Below, one piece after another: positions 1 through 8,110 of a stretch of DNA of 11,841 bases. The notes below the pieces were generated by a model. The model saw only the letters and a list, made by a program, of their open reading frames with translations. It ran no database searches and was not told the origin of the DNA. This stretch comes from Flavobacteriales bacterium (GTDB lineage: Bacteria; Bacteroidota; Bacteroidia; Flavobacteriales; Flavobacteriaceae): assembly GCA_011525065.1 (NCBI GenBank), contig WTIY01000186.1:1-11841 (forward strand), written 5' to 3'. How positions within the stretch are numbered: position 1 is the first letter of the stretch; every line of letters begins with the position of its first letter. The position numbers and the translations under genes are program-made.

Positions 1-2
1 CC

Positions 3-50
3 CAGGGACCTCACCATGATTATTTGGCCCGACTACGACCAAATGAATGA
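3..50 (+). CDS. Possible C-terminal end of a plus-strand gene (partial)
   Basis: Frame 3 is open from the window edge and ends with TGA at 48-50, giving the tail QGPHHDYLARLRPNE. The stop would fall one base before the stop codon of the convergent gene at 52, a tight convergent arrangement that makes a real gene end plausible. Only 15 codons are visible, no family can be recognised, and the frame could be open by chance. The alternative is that this strip is the spacer downstream of the minus-strand gene; a minus-strand ATG at 17-15 could also begin another gene running off the left edge. Confidence 0.3.
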   Translation, partial: QGPHHDYLARLRPNE

Positions 51-51
51 A

Positions 52-579
52 TCAATTGTTGAGATATCCCCCTTTAATCAATTCTCTCATTTTTTGCTTG
101 AATAAGGCCGAAGACCAATCCGATTTAATTTGATCTAAGGTCATCGCGATTGAATCGCTTTTCTGGCGATATTTCAGGCCTGTTGGTGATTTGAAAAAAC
201 GCTTGATCTCTTTTTGTTCCTGGGGATTCAAGTCTCCATCCATGGCGTAATTTTGGCCCGCGCTTCCAGAGTAAAATTCAATGAGCTCATTGATCTCAGA
301 CCGATTTAAAAATTGTCGATACGCGTAAGCGGATTGTTCTAGAAGTTCTGCCACAGCTTGAGCCTCGTCTTTTTGTAAATTTTCCCATGCAGATGGGTCG
401 ACATTTCTCTTGGCAAAATTTCGCTTGAGTTTTGGAAACACATCGTGATATGCCAAACTGAAATTAATCTCATCCCCGCGCAAGGTCATCATCTCTATAA
501 TGTCTGTATGAAAATCGTCGATTTGAGCCCATGAGGTCAAATGAACAGTACAAAGCAGCATAAAAATAATTGGGCGCAT
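52..579 (-). CDS. Secreted DUF2059-like protein with two copies of the FY/FF-SP-G motif
   Basis: This is a 175-residue protein with a signal peptide at about residues 1-18 (hydrophobic IIFMLLCTVHLTSWA, likely cleaved before Q19), so it should be periplasmic or outer-membrane associated. The mature part is helical and charged. It shows the pattern I associate with DUF2059: an N-terminal segment around residues 28-50, a W65-centred 'DPSAWENLQKDE' segment, and 'EINELIEFYSGSAGQNY' at 95-111. A second, similar motif, 'EIKRFFKSPTGLKY', follows at 124-137. The family has no firmly assigned biochemical role, so I give none. The ATG at 579-577 begins the signal peptide directly and there is no clear Shine-Dalgarno. 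The gene is divergent from the metalloprotease at 634, with a 54-base gap. The export call is firm; the family call is moderately firm and rests on motif memory. Confidence 0.85.
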   Translation of the reverse strand: MRPIIFMLLCTVHLTSWAQIDDFHTDIIEMMTLRGDEINFSLAYHDVFPKLKRNFAKRNVDPSAWENLQKDEAQAVAELLEQSAYAYRQFLNRSEINELIEFYSGSAGQNYAMDGDLNPQEQKEIKRFFKSPTGLKYRQKSDSIAMTLDQIKSDWSSALFKQKMRELIKGGYLNN

Positions 580-602
580 TTTTTAAATCTTTAATATTGG
601 GT

Positions 603-610
603 TAAGTTTG
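603..610 (+). promoter_or_regulatory. Bacteroidota -7 element TAAGTTTG upstream of the metalloprotease gene
   Basis: TAAGTTTG matches the Bacteroidota sigma-factor -7 consensus TAnnTTTG exactly and lies 23 bases before the ATG at 634, leaving room for a short leader. No TTG stands at the usual -33 distance; the nearest ones upstream are 3 and 30 bases from the element. It is therefore a one-box prediction. An A-run at 622-626 precedes the start codon, as is common in A-rich flavobacterial leaders. Confidence 0.45.
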
Positions 611-633
611 TCTAAGTTATCAAAAATCATTGA

Positions 634-1410
634 ATGAATCACCGCAAAATCGTTTTGTTACTCTTCTTGCTCCTGATGGCAGGCGGCGGTTGTAGTGATG
701 ATGAAAGCAGTGTTCCTGTCGATCCTGGCGCAGCAAATAATCAGCCTCTTGGGACCTCAGCGGAAGATATTTTAAGTGAGGGTGATTTTACAAAACTGAC
801 CATTGAACTGGTCTATACCAATTCTTTCAGGCCAGAACCCTCAAGTGTCCTAGGGTTTCAAAATTTTATCAATGGGCTCGTAAATAAACCTGGAGGGGTT
901 GCTTTTGTTGAGCGCGTTATCGCCGATCAGGCAGGTGCTCCATTTTCGATTGAAGAAATTCGTGCCATAGAACAGGCCAATAGAACCGTCTTTACTGAGG
1001 ATGATCATTTGGGGATTTATGTGTTTTTCTCTAATGGTGCCTCGTCTAACGACACGCAAAATACAGTGACCTTGGGGACCGCTTATCGCAATACCTCAAT
1101 TGTCATTTACCAAAAAACACTTGAGTTCATCACCCAGTCTGAGCCCGAAATATTGCCCATACTTGAACAAACTACATTAAATCACGAAATGGGACATTTG
1201 ATGGGCCTGGTCAACATTCAAAATGATGACATACATGCCGTTCACGAAGACCCACAGGCTGAAAAACATTGCATCCATGAAGATTGCTTGATGTATTTTG
1301 ACGCCACGGATGTCGGCAGACAAATGCTTCAAAGATGGACACAATTACGCGCTGTGCCAGAACTAGAAATTCAATGTCTGGAGGACCTTCAATTCAAAGG
1401 GGCGTTATAA
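634..1410 (+). CDS. Metzincin-like zinc metalloprotease lipoprotein (flavobacterial 'membrane metalloprotease' type)
   Basis: The 258-residue product starts with a lipoprotein signal, a hydrophobic stretch at residues 6-16 followed by AGGGC, with C20 the likely lipidated cysteine and an acidic, unstructured stretch after it. The catalytic core is HEMGHLMGL at 184-192: H184 and H188 as zinc ligands and E185 as general base. A third histidine normally follows three residues after the motif's glycine, but N194 is there instead. An 'HC-X4-CLMY' segment at 212-221 supplies a candidate third ligand (H212), a cysteine pair (C213 and C218) and a metzincin-type Met-turn (M220). Archaemetzincins carry HC-X4-CXM directly after the zinc motif; here an insert separates them, an arrangement I recall from flavobacterial proteins annotated as membrane metalloproteases. 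The substrate is unknown. It probably acts at the outer membrane, and its gene converges with the amidohydrolase at 1438. Confidence 0.85.
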   Translation: MNHRKIVLLLFLLLMAGGGCSDDESSVPVDPGAANNQPLGTSAEDILSEGDFTKLTIELVYTNSFRPEPSSVLGFQNFINGLVNKPGGVAFVERVIADQAGAPFSIEEIRAIEQANRTVFTEDDHLGIYVFFSNGASSNDTQNTVTLGTAYRNTSIVIYQKTLEFITQSEPEILPILEQTTLNHEMGHLMGLVNIQNDDIHAVHEDPQAEKHCIHEDCLMYFDATDVGRQMLQRWTQLRAVPELEIQCLEDLQFKGAL

Positions 1411-1437
1411 ACTCTCGTGCTGATCTAAACCAGATTA

Positions 1438-3072
1438 TCAATCAGCTCCGTAAACTTTTACACCGTCTACATAGGTTCGAATAACCTTAATCCCAGGTAT
1501 TTCACTCAGGGCACATTCCATTGGATTTTTATCCAAAACGATGAAATCTGCTTCTTTTCCCGGAGTGAGACTTCCTCTGCGATCCTCGGTAAAGTTCGCA
1601 TAAGCGGCCCATTGGGTCATTCCCTTTAACGCCTCCATACGGGTCAAGGCCTCATCAGGGTAAAATCCGCTATTCGGGTACCCTTGAACATCCTTTCTCG
1701 AAACCGCAGCGTAGAGGGTTAGCATTGGATTGACATATTCAACCGGAAAGTCGGTTCCAAGCGGTAAAACCCCGGACTCGGACAATAACGAGGCATAGGC
1801 ATAAGCCCCTTGCATCCGATGCGCACCAAGGCGCTGTTCGGCCCAATACATATCACTGGTTGCGTGGGTAGGCTGCACAGACGGAATGATGTTTTTCGAA
1901 AAAAATGGAATGTAATCCGGAGGCACGACTTGGGCGTGTTCGATCCGCCATCGTCGATTTTCTGTCTGCTTTAAAAGGCGTTGATAGACCCTCAAAACGG
2001 ATACGTTCGCTGAATCTCCGATAGCATGAGTATTGACCTGAAAACCTGCCTTTAAAGCCCTTTTTGCCAAAGATTCTAAATCAGAAATTGAAGTAATCAT
2101 GGCGCCAAAATGCCCAGGCTCATCACTGTATTCGGCCCTTAAAGCGGCACCTCGAGAACCCAATGCGCCATCGGCGTAGACTTTTATTGATCCGACCCGC
2201 AAGCGTTGTTTATCAATCAAGCCCGATTCCAGGAAATGAGTCACATCAGGTTCTTGATTGGAAACCATAGCATCAATTTTTATCCTCAGAGCATCAATCC
2301 CGTGTAAACTATCGATTAATTCAATGATTTCTCGACTCAATCCAGCGTCATGAACACCTGTTAGACCCAATGAAAAACAAGTCGCCTGGGCATCGATTAA
2401 CGCCCTAGTAGAAATCTCTGTTGTAGGCTCAGGAATCGTGGCCATGACCAAATCACAGGGGGCATCGATCAAAATACCACTTGGTGTTCCATCCTTACCG
2501 GCACGTATAAGTCCTCCTGGCACGGGCCCAGCATTTTCTATACCAGCCAGCGACAGCGCTTTTGAGTTGACCCAAAGGGCGTGTCCATCAACCCGCTGTA
2601 AGGCCAAAGGAGTATCAGGAAAATAGGCATCTAAATCCGCTTTACTCGGCCAGCTTGAATCATCCCAGTCATTCTGGTCCCATCCTCTGGCGACAACGTA
2701 AGTTGCGTTTTTATAGGGTTCAAATCCTAAAAGACGATCGATCACGGCCTGTTTTGAGGTCGTTCCTCGAAGATCTACCTCGAGCAGACCCAGGCCTAAC
2801 TGATAAAAATGGGCATGAGCATCAATAAGCCCTGGGGTAATGGTTTGTCCTTTAGCATCCCAATAGACCTTAGCCGAAAATTGATTTAAAATGGCTTGTG
2901 AGGGACCCAAGCTTACCAGCTTTCCCTGATTAACTGCCATGGCGGTGGCTGTAGGCTGATCATCGTCCATGGTGATTATTTTTGCGTTATGCACCACTAA
3001 ATCCACCTGATGCTCATTACAAGCGATGGTAAATAAAATGAGGGCAAATAGACAAACGCAGCGTATTCTCAT
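1438..3072 (-). CDS. Amidohydrolase family 3 (YtcJ-like) metal-dependent hydrolase, predicted lipoprotein
   Basis: The 544-residue length is typical of the Amidohydro_3 (YtcJ/NfdA-like) family of zinc-dependent amide or imide hydrolases with a TIM-barrel fold. The N-terminal beta domain (about 22-80) leads into 'GLIDAHAHFY' with metal ligands H86 and H88. Family hallmarks follow: 'ARGWDQNDWD' (128-137), 'DGHALWVNSKAL' (162-173), 'IKVYADGALGSRGA' (296-309, with K297 the candidate bridging lysine), 'THAIGD' (H349), 'IEHAQ' (H379) and 'LGTDFPVE' (D441). The C-terminal 'GSLTPGKEADFIVLDKNP' closes the composite domain. The core looks intact. The start carries a signal sequence ending TIAC, so C18 is probably lipidated and the enzyme would sit in the envelope. 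The substrate cannot be told from sequence. The ATG at 3072-3070 is chosen because it opens the signal peptide. A terminator immediately upstream suggests separate transcription from the barrel gene. Confidence 0.93.
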   Translation of the reverse strand: MRIRCVCLFALILFTIACNEHQVDLVVHNAKIITMDDDQPTATAMAVNQGKLVSLGPSQAILNQFSAKVYWDAKGQTITPGLIDAHAHFYQLGLGLLEVDLRGTTSKQAVIDRLLGFEPYKNATYVVARGWDQNDWDDSSWPSKADLDAYFPDTPLALQRVDGHALWVNSKALSLAGIENAGPVPGGLIRAGKDGTPSGILIDAPCDLVMATIPEPTTEISTRALIDAQATCFSLGLTGVHDAGLSREIIELIDSLHGIDALRIKIDAMVSNQEPDVTHFLESGLIDKQRLRVGSIKVYADGALGSRGAALRAEYSDEPGHFGAMITSISDLESLAKRALKAGFQVNTHAIGDSANVSVLRVYQRLLKQTENRRWRIEHAQVVPPDYIPFFSKNIIPSVQPTHATSDMYWAEQRLGAHRMQGAYAYASLLSESGVLPLGTDFPVEYVNPMLTLYAAVSRKDVQGYPNSGFYPDEALTRMEALKGMTQWAAYANFTEDRRGSLTPGKEADFIVLDKNPMECALSEIPGIKVIRTYVDGVKVYGAD

Positions 3073-3112
3073 CGCACGATCTTCTTTTGGTTTTTAGCTT
3101 TGGGTTAAAGAT

Positions 3113-3146
3113 AAAAAAAAGCACCCCACAGTAGTGAAATGCTTTT
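3113..3146 (-). terminator. Rho-independent terminator of the TPR/barrel operon
   Basis: Read on the minus strand, AAAAGCA-TTT-CAC, loop TACT, then GTG-GGG-TGCTTTT can form a 13-pair stem in RNA in which the three central U-G pairs are wobbles. It runs into a tract of eight Us (the A8 run at 3113-3120 on the plus strand). On the plus strand the same central triplets would be CCC against AAA and cannot pair, so the terminator is directional. It lies about 75 bases after the stop of the barrel gene and just before the amidohydrolase start. Confidence 0.8.
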
Positions 3147-3171
3147 CTTCATTAAACCCTAAACTTAACGA

Positions 3172-3186
3172 TGACATGCAATGTCA
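3172..3186. repeat. Perfect short palindrome TGACAT-GCA-ATGTCA
   Basis: Two six-base arms separated by three bases lie between the barrel gene's stop and its terminator. This could be a small hairpin in the 3' untranslated region of the operon transcript or a protein-binding dyad. Nothing indicates which, and a six-base dyad can arise by chance. Confidence 0.3.
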
Positions 3187-3220
3187 CCTTAAAGACGCTA
3201 TTACAGTCCGATGGTTGCGT

Positions 3221-4948
3221 CTAAGGCCAATTAAAATTATACTGAAGCCCGAGGTCGATTCGAATCCCTTGAATGGGATAATTTCCCCACAATCCGTTCC
3301 ACTGATTCAGTAGATTAATACCAGATAAACTGGCGCTAAAATTATCACTCATGGCGTAATTCAAATGAAGTTGCGCATCGATAAACCCTGGAACCCTTAA
3401 TTGGGTGGTTTGATCGTTTATGGTCAACAGATCCGATCTTGATCCATAACCGATGAATTGTCCAGTGATCATGAATTCTGGCCCCAATTGATAACTGCCC
3501 GAACCCACTAGGGTGAATCCTGGTACATTCCACGCCTCGGACAAATCAGCGGGTTGGTTATGAATTACACTGGCCTCCAGAGCCAATTGCCATTGCTGGT
3601 TTAAACGTCCAGAAATTTGACCCTTAACTAAGAGTTCTGAGCCATCAGAGTAATTAATAGAAAAACTATTTCCGGCATCATAAGGATATTGGCCCAAGAC
3701 CCCAGTCCACGACCTGCGAACAAAATACGCCTCGTTCTGAAAATTGCGATACTTCATCCCAGCGGAGTAATGCCACTGCTTGTTAATGGCACCAGTCAAA
3801 TCAAAAGAAAGGATTTGTCGATTGATCCTCGGGTTTAACACAACACCAGGGGCAATGAATGAATTTTTATTGGTCAAACCCTGAACGTCATATTGCGAAT
3901 AATCTCCACTAAACCCCAAATTTAGATTTAACCACTTCTTAATGAGCGGATATTGAAGGGTGGCCTCGGGGAAAAATCGGATTTCATTACTGGTTTTTGA
4001 GCCATGTACCCAAAAACGCCCACCTGCAATGACATTAAGCCCTTGCCATTGAAGGGTCATCGCTGCACTCAGATCTGTATTTAACGCCTGGTAATCCGTT
4101 GCACTAATGGATGCATCCTCAAGAGACTGCCTCAAATTTAAATAAGAAATGTTCCCGCTTAAATCAATGCGGCTTTTGTTCTTTTGAAATGTGGCTTTTG
4201 GTGCAGCACTCAATTTGAATTGATCCACCCCATAAGCATCAGAAAATACAGAGAGTTGACTGGTCAGGCCGTTGAACCACCCTGCGTCTGTTCCAAGATG
4301 ATGGCTCAACGTACCAGAGTGATAAACTTGTCCAAAATCCATCGCCGGCATTTGAGACAAATTCAATGTGTCGGGAACTCCATACCAATGGATGGCCTTG
4401 CGATTTAAACTCATGGCAACCTCATAAGGGCGACGTCTGGATTTAGATCGCCATTTGGCTGTCAAAGCACTCTCGCCATAGTCTGTGATTCCTTGAACAT
4501 CATTTATGGCGCCGTTTAGCTGCTGGTGATCAAGACCAATGACCAAAGCCGAGGATAAACCGAATTTCTTGGTCACAAAACCGCTCAAACCTGCAGACTG
4601 ACTTGTTCCCATATAAAGCCGAAAATAGTTTGGTGGTAAAGAGCCATTAGGCTCTAGAATCACAGGGACATCCCTCAAATCACTCGGTAAATTTGAGGGC
4701 CTTAAGGATAACGATTCATGCACATAATCGAATAATGGGGGCTGTGAACTGAGGTCGGAGAAGTCTAAGACGCTTTGTTTAGATTTAGGACGCAATACAA
4801 TCGATGGGGAATAAGATTTAACCACATCGATGACCTCCGTTTTTACCCCGGTGCTATCGGTTTGGGTTTGAGCCATCAGGCTACTGGCACTCAAGCCGAT
4901 CAACAACCAGCACATACAGGAATGAGAATGTCGTTTAAAACCCTTCAT
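3221..4948 (-). CDS. Outer-membrane beta-barrel protein, TonB-dependent-receptor-like without a plug domain
   Basis: The 575-residue product has a signal peptide at about residues 1-26 (cleavage after LMA). A conserved-looking segment, 'TEVIDVVKSYSPSIVLRP' (37-54), follows; it resembles the 'VVKPYTPTI' segment I recall from flavobacterial proteins annotated as TonB-dependent receptors. From about residue 105 to the end the sequence alternates aromatic and polar residues in many short amphipathic strands, ending 'IRIDLGLQYNFNWP', as expected for a transmembrane barrel closing strand. There is no room for the usual plug of roughly 120 residues and no recognisable carboxypeptidase-like domain, so classical TonB-driven import is doubtful. 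Its ATG overlaps the TPR gene's stop as TAATG, indicating translational coupling and probably a joint complex. A terminator follows. The barrel call is strong; the transported substrate or other role is unknown. Confidence 0.85.
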   Translation of the reverse strand: MKGFKRHSHSCMCWLLIGLSASSLMAQTQTDSTGVKTEVIDVVKSYSPSIVLRPKSKQSVLDFSDLSSQPPLFDYVHESLSLRPSNLPSDLRDVPVILEPNGSLPPNYFRLYMGTSQSAGLSGFVTKKFGLSSALVIGLDHQQLNGAINDVQGITDYGESALTAKWRSKSRRRPYEVAMSLNRKAIHWYGVPDTLNLSQMPAMDFGQVYHSGTLSHHLGTDAGWFNGLTSQLSVFSDAYGVDQFKLSAAPKATFQKNKSRIDLSGNISYLNLRQSLEDASISATDYQALNTDLSAAMTLQWQGLNVIAGGRFWVHGSKTSNEIRFFPEATLQYPLIKKWLNLNLGFSGDYSQYDVQGLTNKNSFIAPGVVLNPRINRQILSFDLTGAINKQWHYSAGMKYRNFQNEAYFVRRSWTGVLGQYPYDAGNSFSINYSDGSELLVKGQISGRLNQQWQLALEASVIHNQPADLSEAWNVPGFTLVGSGSYQLGPEFMITGQFIGYGSRSDLLTINDQTTQLRVPGFIDAQLHLNYAMSDNFSASLSGINLLNQWNGLWGNYPIQGIRIDLGLQYNFNWP

Positions 4949-7900
4949 TAATTTTGTTCTGATTGATTGTTTTCCTCCTTTGGCATACTGTCTTTAGTGC
5001 TTTGCTCCTTTTCGTTTAGCGCCTGAAGTAAGTCCTGCGCCTGCGCTTGAATTTCTGGAAATTCATTCATGTTATCGAGGATGTTTTGCCAAATAAAACG
5101 TGCTTGAAAAAAGTCATTCATGTTTTCAAAATTCAGCCCCATAAGCAAGAGTCCTTTCGCACCATAAATCGAATAGGATGCATAGTTCTGGGCCAAATTT
5201 TGAATCAATTCATTCGACTGGGCATAGTGTTGATCTAAATGGGCAAAATAGGCTCTGGCGTAGAGCAATTGAGCTCCCTGCTCACCGCTGGCCCATTGGT
5301 CGAGGCCCTGATAACGCAATTCTGCCTCGGAATAATCGTCCAATTTAAAATAACTGCGGGCATTGACCAATTGGGCTTGCTTGTAGGCCTGGGTTTCCGC
5401 ATCCAATAAATTCATCAATTCCTCTGAGTAGGTTTTAGTTTCGGTCCATTGACCTTCTTGCTGAGCGAGCTGAGTCAAATTACTCAAAGCGAAAGATTTT
5501 TGATCTCTGTCGATGGGTTGTTCCAGCAAACGACGCAAAATAGGCATAGCCAAAACCGGTTTTTGACTCGTTAGGTGATGCCGGGCCATCCGAATTAAAC
5601 TGGGTATGGCTAAAGCTGAATTGTCTGCCCGAGCCACAATTTCTGAGTGAATGATTGCGGCATGTTCATCTTGCTTTTGCCAATAAATCTCAGATAAATG
5701 ATGGTGGGCCTCTACCCCGTAGGTGCCACTAGGGTAATTGACCAGGTAATTTTCAAATCGATCGGTGGCTAAGTCCATTCTTCCCTCAGCCAAGGCTTGC
5801 TTGGCCGATTCAAATGAGGCTTGATCCAGAGAGGCCTCCTCCACAGAAATAAAGTCTAATCCTTCAACCCATTGAGCATATTGTTGTACGCGTCCCAACG
5901 CAATGTAGGAATTACGGGCCGCTTGAACGGCCGAAATGGCTTGTTCGGATTCAGGATAGGCTTGAACAACCTCCTTAAAATAAGTTAAAGCCAATTCAAA
6001 ATGTCCCTCATTGTCCTCCAACAAACCCAAATTTAGTTTAGCCAAGGCGATCAGGGAACTTGACGCTTCATGCTGGACAAGCCAAGCAAATCGCACTTTG
6101 GCCAAATCGAATTGTTCTACAACAACATAAGACGAGGCTAAGGCGAAGTAAACCTCATCCAGGTAGATTGAATCAGGATGGGCCAAAATAAAATCATTTA
6201 ATCGCTGAATTTTTGCCTCAGTACCTGAGGTAAACCCCAAACAAATGGCCGCTTGAAAGTCTGCGTAATCTTTTGATCCTCGATTTTCTTTGACGATTAA
6301 ATTGTATTGACCCAAGGCATCTGAGTAAGCTTTGGTTGCAAAATAACTATCGGCCAAATTCAATCTGGCCTCACCAGCTAAACCAACAGACTCGGATTGG
6401 TTTAAAAATGATTCAAAAGCCTTTTGTGCGCCTGTGTAATCCTTGAGCCCCATATAGGCATAACCCAATTCAAAGGCTCCATTTTCTCGCTCTGGCGCGT
6501 GTTGAAAAGCATCGTGCACTTTGAGTTTTAAAAGGAGTTTGAGTGCTGAGTCAAAGGCCCCTGATTCGTTAAACATAACGGCCCGCCAATAGGTCGCTCG
6601 AGCTGCGAGTAAAGTGTGTTCATTCAATGAATGAGACCGATTAAAATCATCCATGGCCTGACGGGCAGACCCTCCCTGATAGGCGGATAGCCCCTTAAAG
6701 AAAAAAGCTCGTTGCAACGCATCTCGTTGGTTTTGACTCAGGCCATTTGGGTCTTTACCCTCCCCGTGTAAATACTCGATCACGGCTTGGTAATTTTTTT
6801 CCTGGAGCAAAGCGCTCAACCACCACTGCTCCACTTCCTTACGCCGTGAATCCTCTGGATACGCTTTTATAAAGGAGTCCAAAACTTCAGGTACACTGGT
6901 ATAACTCAATTTTAGATCAAAGGTCAACTTAGCGTACTGAAAATGCGCTTCAGCACTGAGTTCTGTTTTTTTCCTCACCTGGGAGGCCCTTTTAAAAGCA
7001 TTGAGGGCTTGTGTTTTTCTATCCAGCGCGAGGTACGCACCGCCCAGCACGTAAGCAATTTCAGGACCCAGATGTCCTGGTTGACTAATTCTACTCAATT
7101 GATCAATGGCCCTTTGGGGCTTACCAATTTCAAAATACGCCTGTCCCAGAAAAAAATTGTTTTCCGCATAAATCATCTTATTCCGCTCTTGGAAGGGCAT
7201 TTCACAGGCTTGTTCTAGGTAATCAATGGCCGTGGGGTAAGCCCCTAAAAGAGCGTAGGATCTACCGATGATACCACTGATGGCACTTAGATCACCGGAG
7301 TTCATTTTTCCAGAAATTTTCATGGCATCCAAAGCGCGCATCCCATGTGCTGCGGACCGTGTATAGTCACCAAGCCGCAAGGACAAATCCGCCATAAGCG
7401 ACCAGGTCTGAAGTTCATCTCTTTGATCGACACCGATCTTTTCAAGTCTACTGAGTGCCATGGACCATTCACCATTTTGATAATCCATAAAACCCAAACA
7501 ATAGAGACTTTGATCGCGGTAGGCTCCCTCTTGAGCTAAAGGCAACAACAAAGCTCTTGCGGACGCCGTATGACCCAATTTAAAGTGAGCATAGCCCATT
7601 TCAAATTGGTGTTTAATTGAAAAAGATTCCCTGTTCTCAGCCTCTTCGTACCAGGCCAATGCATTGGCGTACTGAGCCTTCGAAAAATAATACTCGCCGA
7701 CAAGGGAATAAGCACGAGATAATTCAATGGCCTCAGGGAAGTCTTGGACAAACTGACGCATCGCCTTTGCGGCCCCAGGATGATTTGCCTGTAAACCCAG
7801 GTAGGCCAGTTGAAAAGCACGGTGTGCGTGTTGTTCACGATTCAACTGCTCAGCATTCAAATCTGACCAAATTTGGAAGGCCGCCTCATAATTTCCACTA

Positions 7901-8070
7901 TTGCTCAACCGCGCGGAGACGTTTTGTGCCCTATAATAAGGCAAAGCCGTGGCTTGACCTTGAGCGATAGTATACTGTATTGTGCCCAAAAGTATGAGTA
8001 CGACCAAGATCAAAGACTTATGTAATCTAAGCCCGACTAGAAAATAGTTTTGGATTGTACTGAAGGTCAT
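4948..8070 (-). CDS. Large secreted tetratricopeptide-repeat protein
   Basis: The product is about 1,040 residues with an N-terminal signal peptide (hydrophobic SLILVVLILLGTIQYTIA at 20-37, cleavage before Q38, counting from the GTG at 8073). The rest is almost entirely helical repeats. Clear TPR-type units are seen near 122-150, 304-330, 337-365, 533-557, 569-595, 674-706 and 900-923. The stretch at 773-803 ('FENYLVNYPSGTYGVEAHHH...') looks like the CpoB/BamD style of TPR. It ends in a charged, low-complexity tail (1020-1041) rich in K, E, N, Q and S. TPR solenoids bind other proteins, so a periplasmic or outer-membrane scaffold is likely, with the coupled barrel as partner. Start choice: GTG at 8073 is immediately followed in frame by ATG at 8070, which I prefer. 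It is far longer than CpoB. No enzyme motif is seen. Confidence 0.9.
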   Translation of the reverse strand: MTFSTIQNYFLVGLRLHKSLILVVLILLGTIQYTIAQGQATALPYYRAQNVSARLSNSGNYEAAFQIWSDLNAEQLNREQHAHRAFQLAYLGLQANHPGAAKAMRQFVQDFPEAIELSRAYSLVGEYYFSKAQYANALAWYEEAENRESFSIKHQFEMGYAHFKLGHTASARALLLPLAQEGAYRDQSLYCLGFMDYQNGEWSMALSRLEKIGVDQRDELQTWSLMADLSLRLGDYTRSAAHGMRALDAMKISGKMNSGDLSAISGIIGRSYALLGAYPTAIDYLEQACEMPFQERNKMIYAENNFFLGQAYFEIGKPQRAIDQLSRISQPGHLGPEIAYVLGGAYLALDRKTQALNAFKRASQVRKKTELSAEAHFQYAKLTFDLKLSYTSVPEVLDSFIKAYPEDSRRKEVEQWWLSALLQEKNYQAVIEYLHGEGKDPNGLSQNQRDALQRAFFFKGLSAYQGGSARQAMDDFNRSHSLNEHTLLAARATYWRAVMFNESGAFDSALKLLLKLKVHDAFQHAPERENGAFELGYAYMGLKDYTGAQKAFESFLNQSESVGLAGEARLNLADSYFATKAYSDALGQYNLIVKENRGSKDYADFQAAICLGFTSGTEAKIQRLNDFILAHPDSIYLDEVYFALASSYVVVEQFDLAKVRFAWLVQHEASSSLIALAKLNLGLLEDNEGHFELALTYFKEVVQAYPESEQAISAVQAARNSYIALGRVQQYAQWVEGLDFISVEEASLDQASFESAKQALAEGRMDLATDRFENYLVNYPSGTYGVEAHHHLSEIYWQKQDEHAAIIHSEIVARADNSALAIPSLIRMARHHLTSQKPVLAMPILRRLLEQPIDRDQKSFALSNLTQLAQQEGQWTETKTYSEELMNLLDAETQAYKQAQLVNARSYFKLDDYSEAELRYQGLDQWASGEQGAQLLYARAYFAHLDQHYAQSNELIQNLAQNYASYSIYGAKGLLLMGLNFENMNDFFQARFIWQNILDNMNEFPEIQAQAQDLLQALNEKEQSTKDSMPKEENNQSEQN

Positions 8071-8110
8071 CACTGTGATAACGCAGCTTTTATTGTTGTC
8101 GTATCGAGGC

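Noticed and set aside
1..105. Frame-1 plus-strand open stretch ending at TAA 103-105
   Set aside because: It runs more than 50 bases into the convergent DUF2059-like gene and its second half is antisense to that gene; the frame-3 tail ending at 50 is the better candidate.
1419..1446. Inverted repeat GCTGAT ... ATCAGC at the convergent gene ends, with an inner ATCT/AGAT
   Set aside because: The arms are short, no T-run follows on either strand, and one arm lies in coding sequence, so a terminator is not supported.
3106..3113. TATCTTTA on the minus strand as a -7 box for the amidohydrolase gene
   Set aside because: It matches TAnnTTTG at 7 of 8 positions but has no -33 TTG and touches the upstream terminator's U-tract, so I do not list it as a promoter.
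3193..3222. AGACGC ... GCGTCT hairpin touching the stop of the barrel gene
   Set aside because: A six-pair stem with an 18-base loop and no following T-run is weak, and a much better terminator lies just downstream.
3221..4948. Full TonB-dependent transporter
   Set aside because: No plug domain or carboxypeptidase-like domain is visible and the protein is too short for a 22-strand barrel plus plug, so only a barrel is claimed.
7536..7970. Open frames of 100 and 117 codons overlapping the start of the TPR gene on both strands
   Set aside because: They lie wholly inside the well-supported TPR coding region, their translations look like shadow peptides, and no family motif or start signal is visible.
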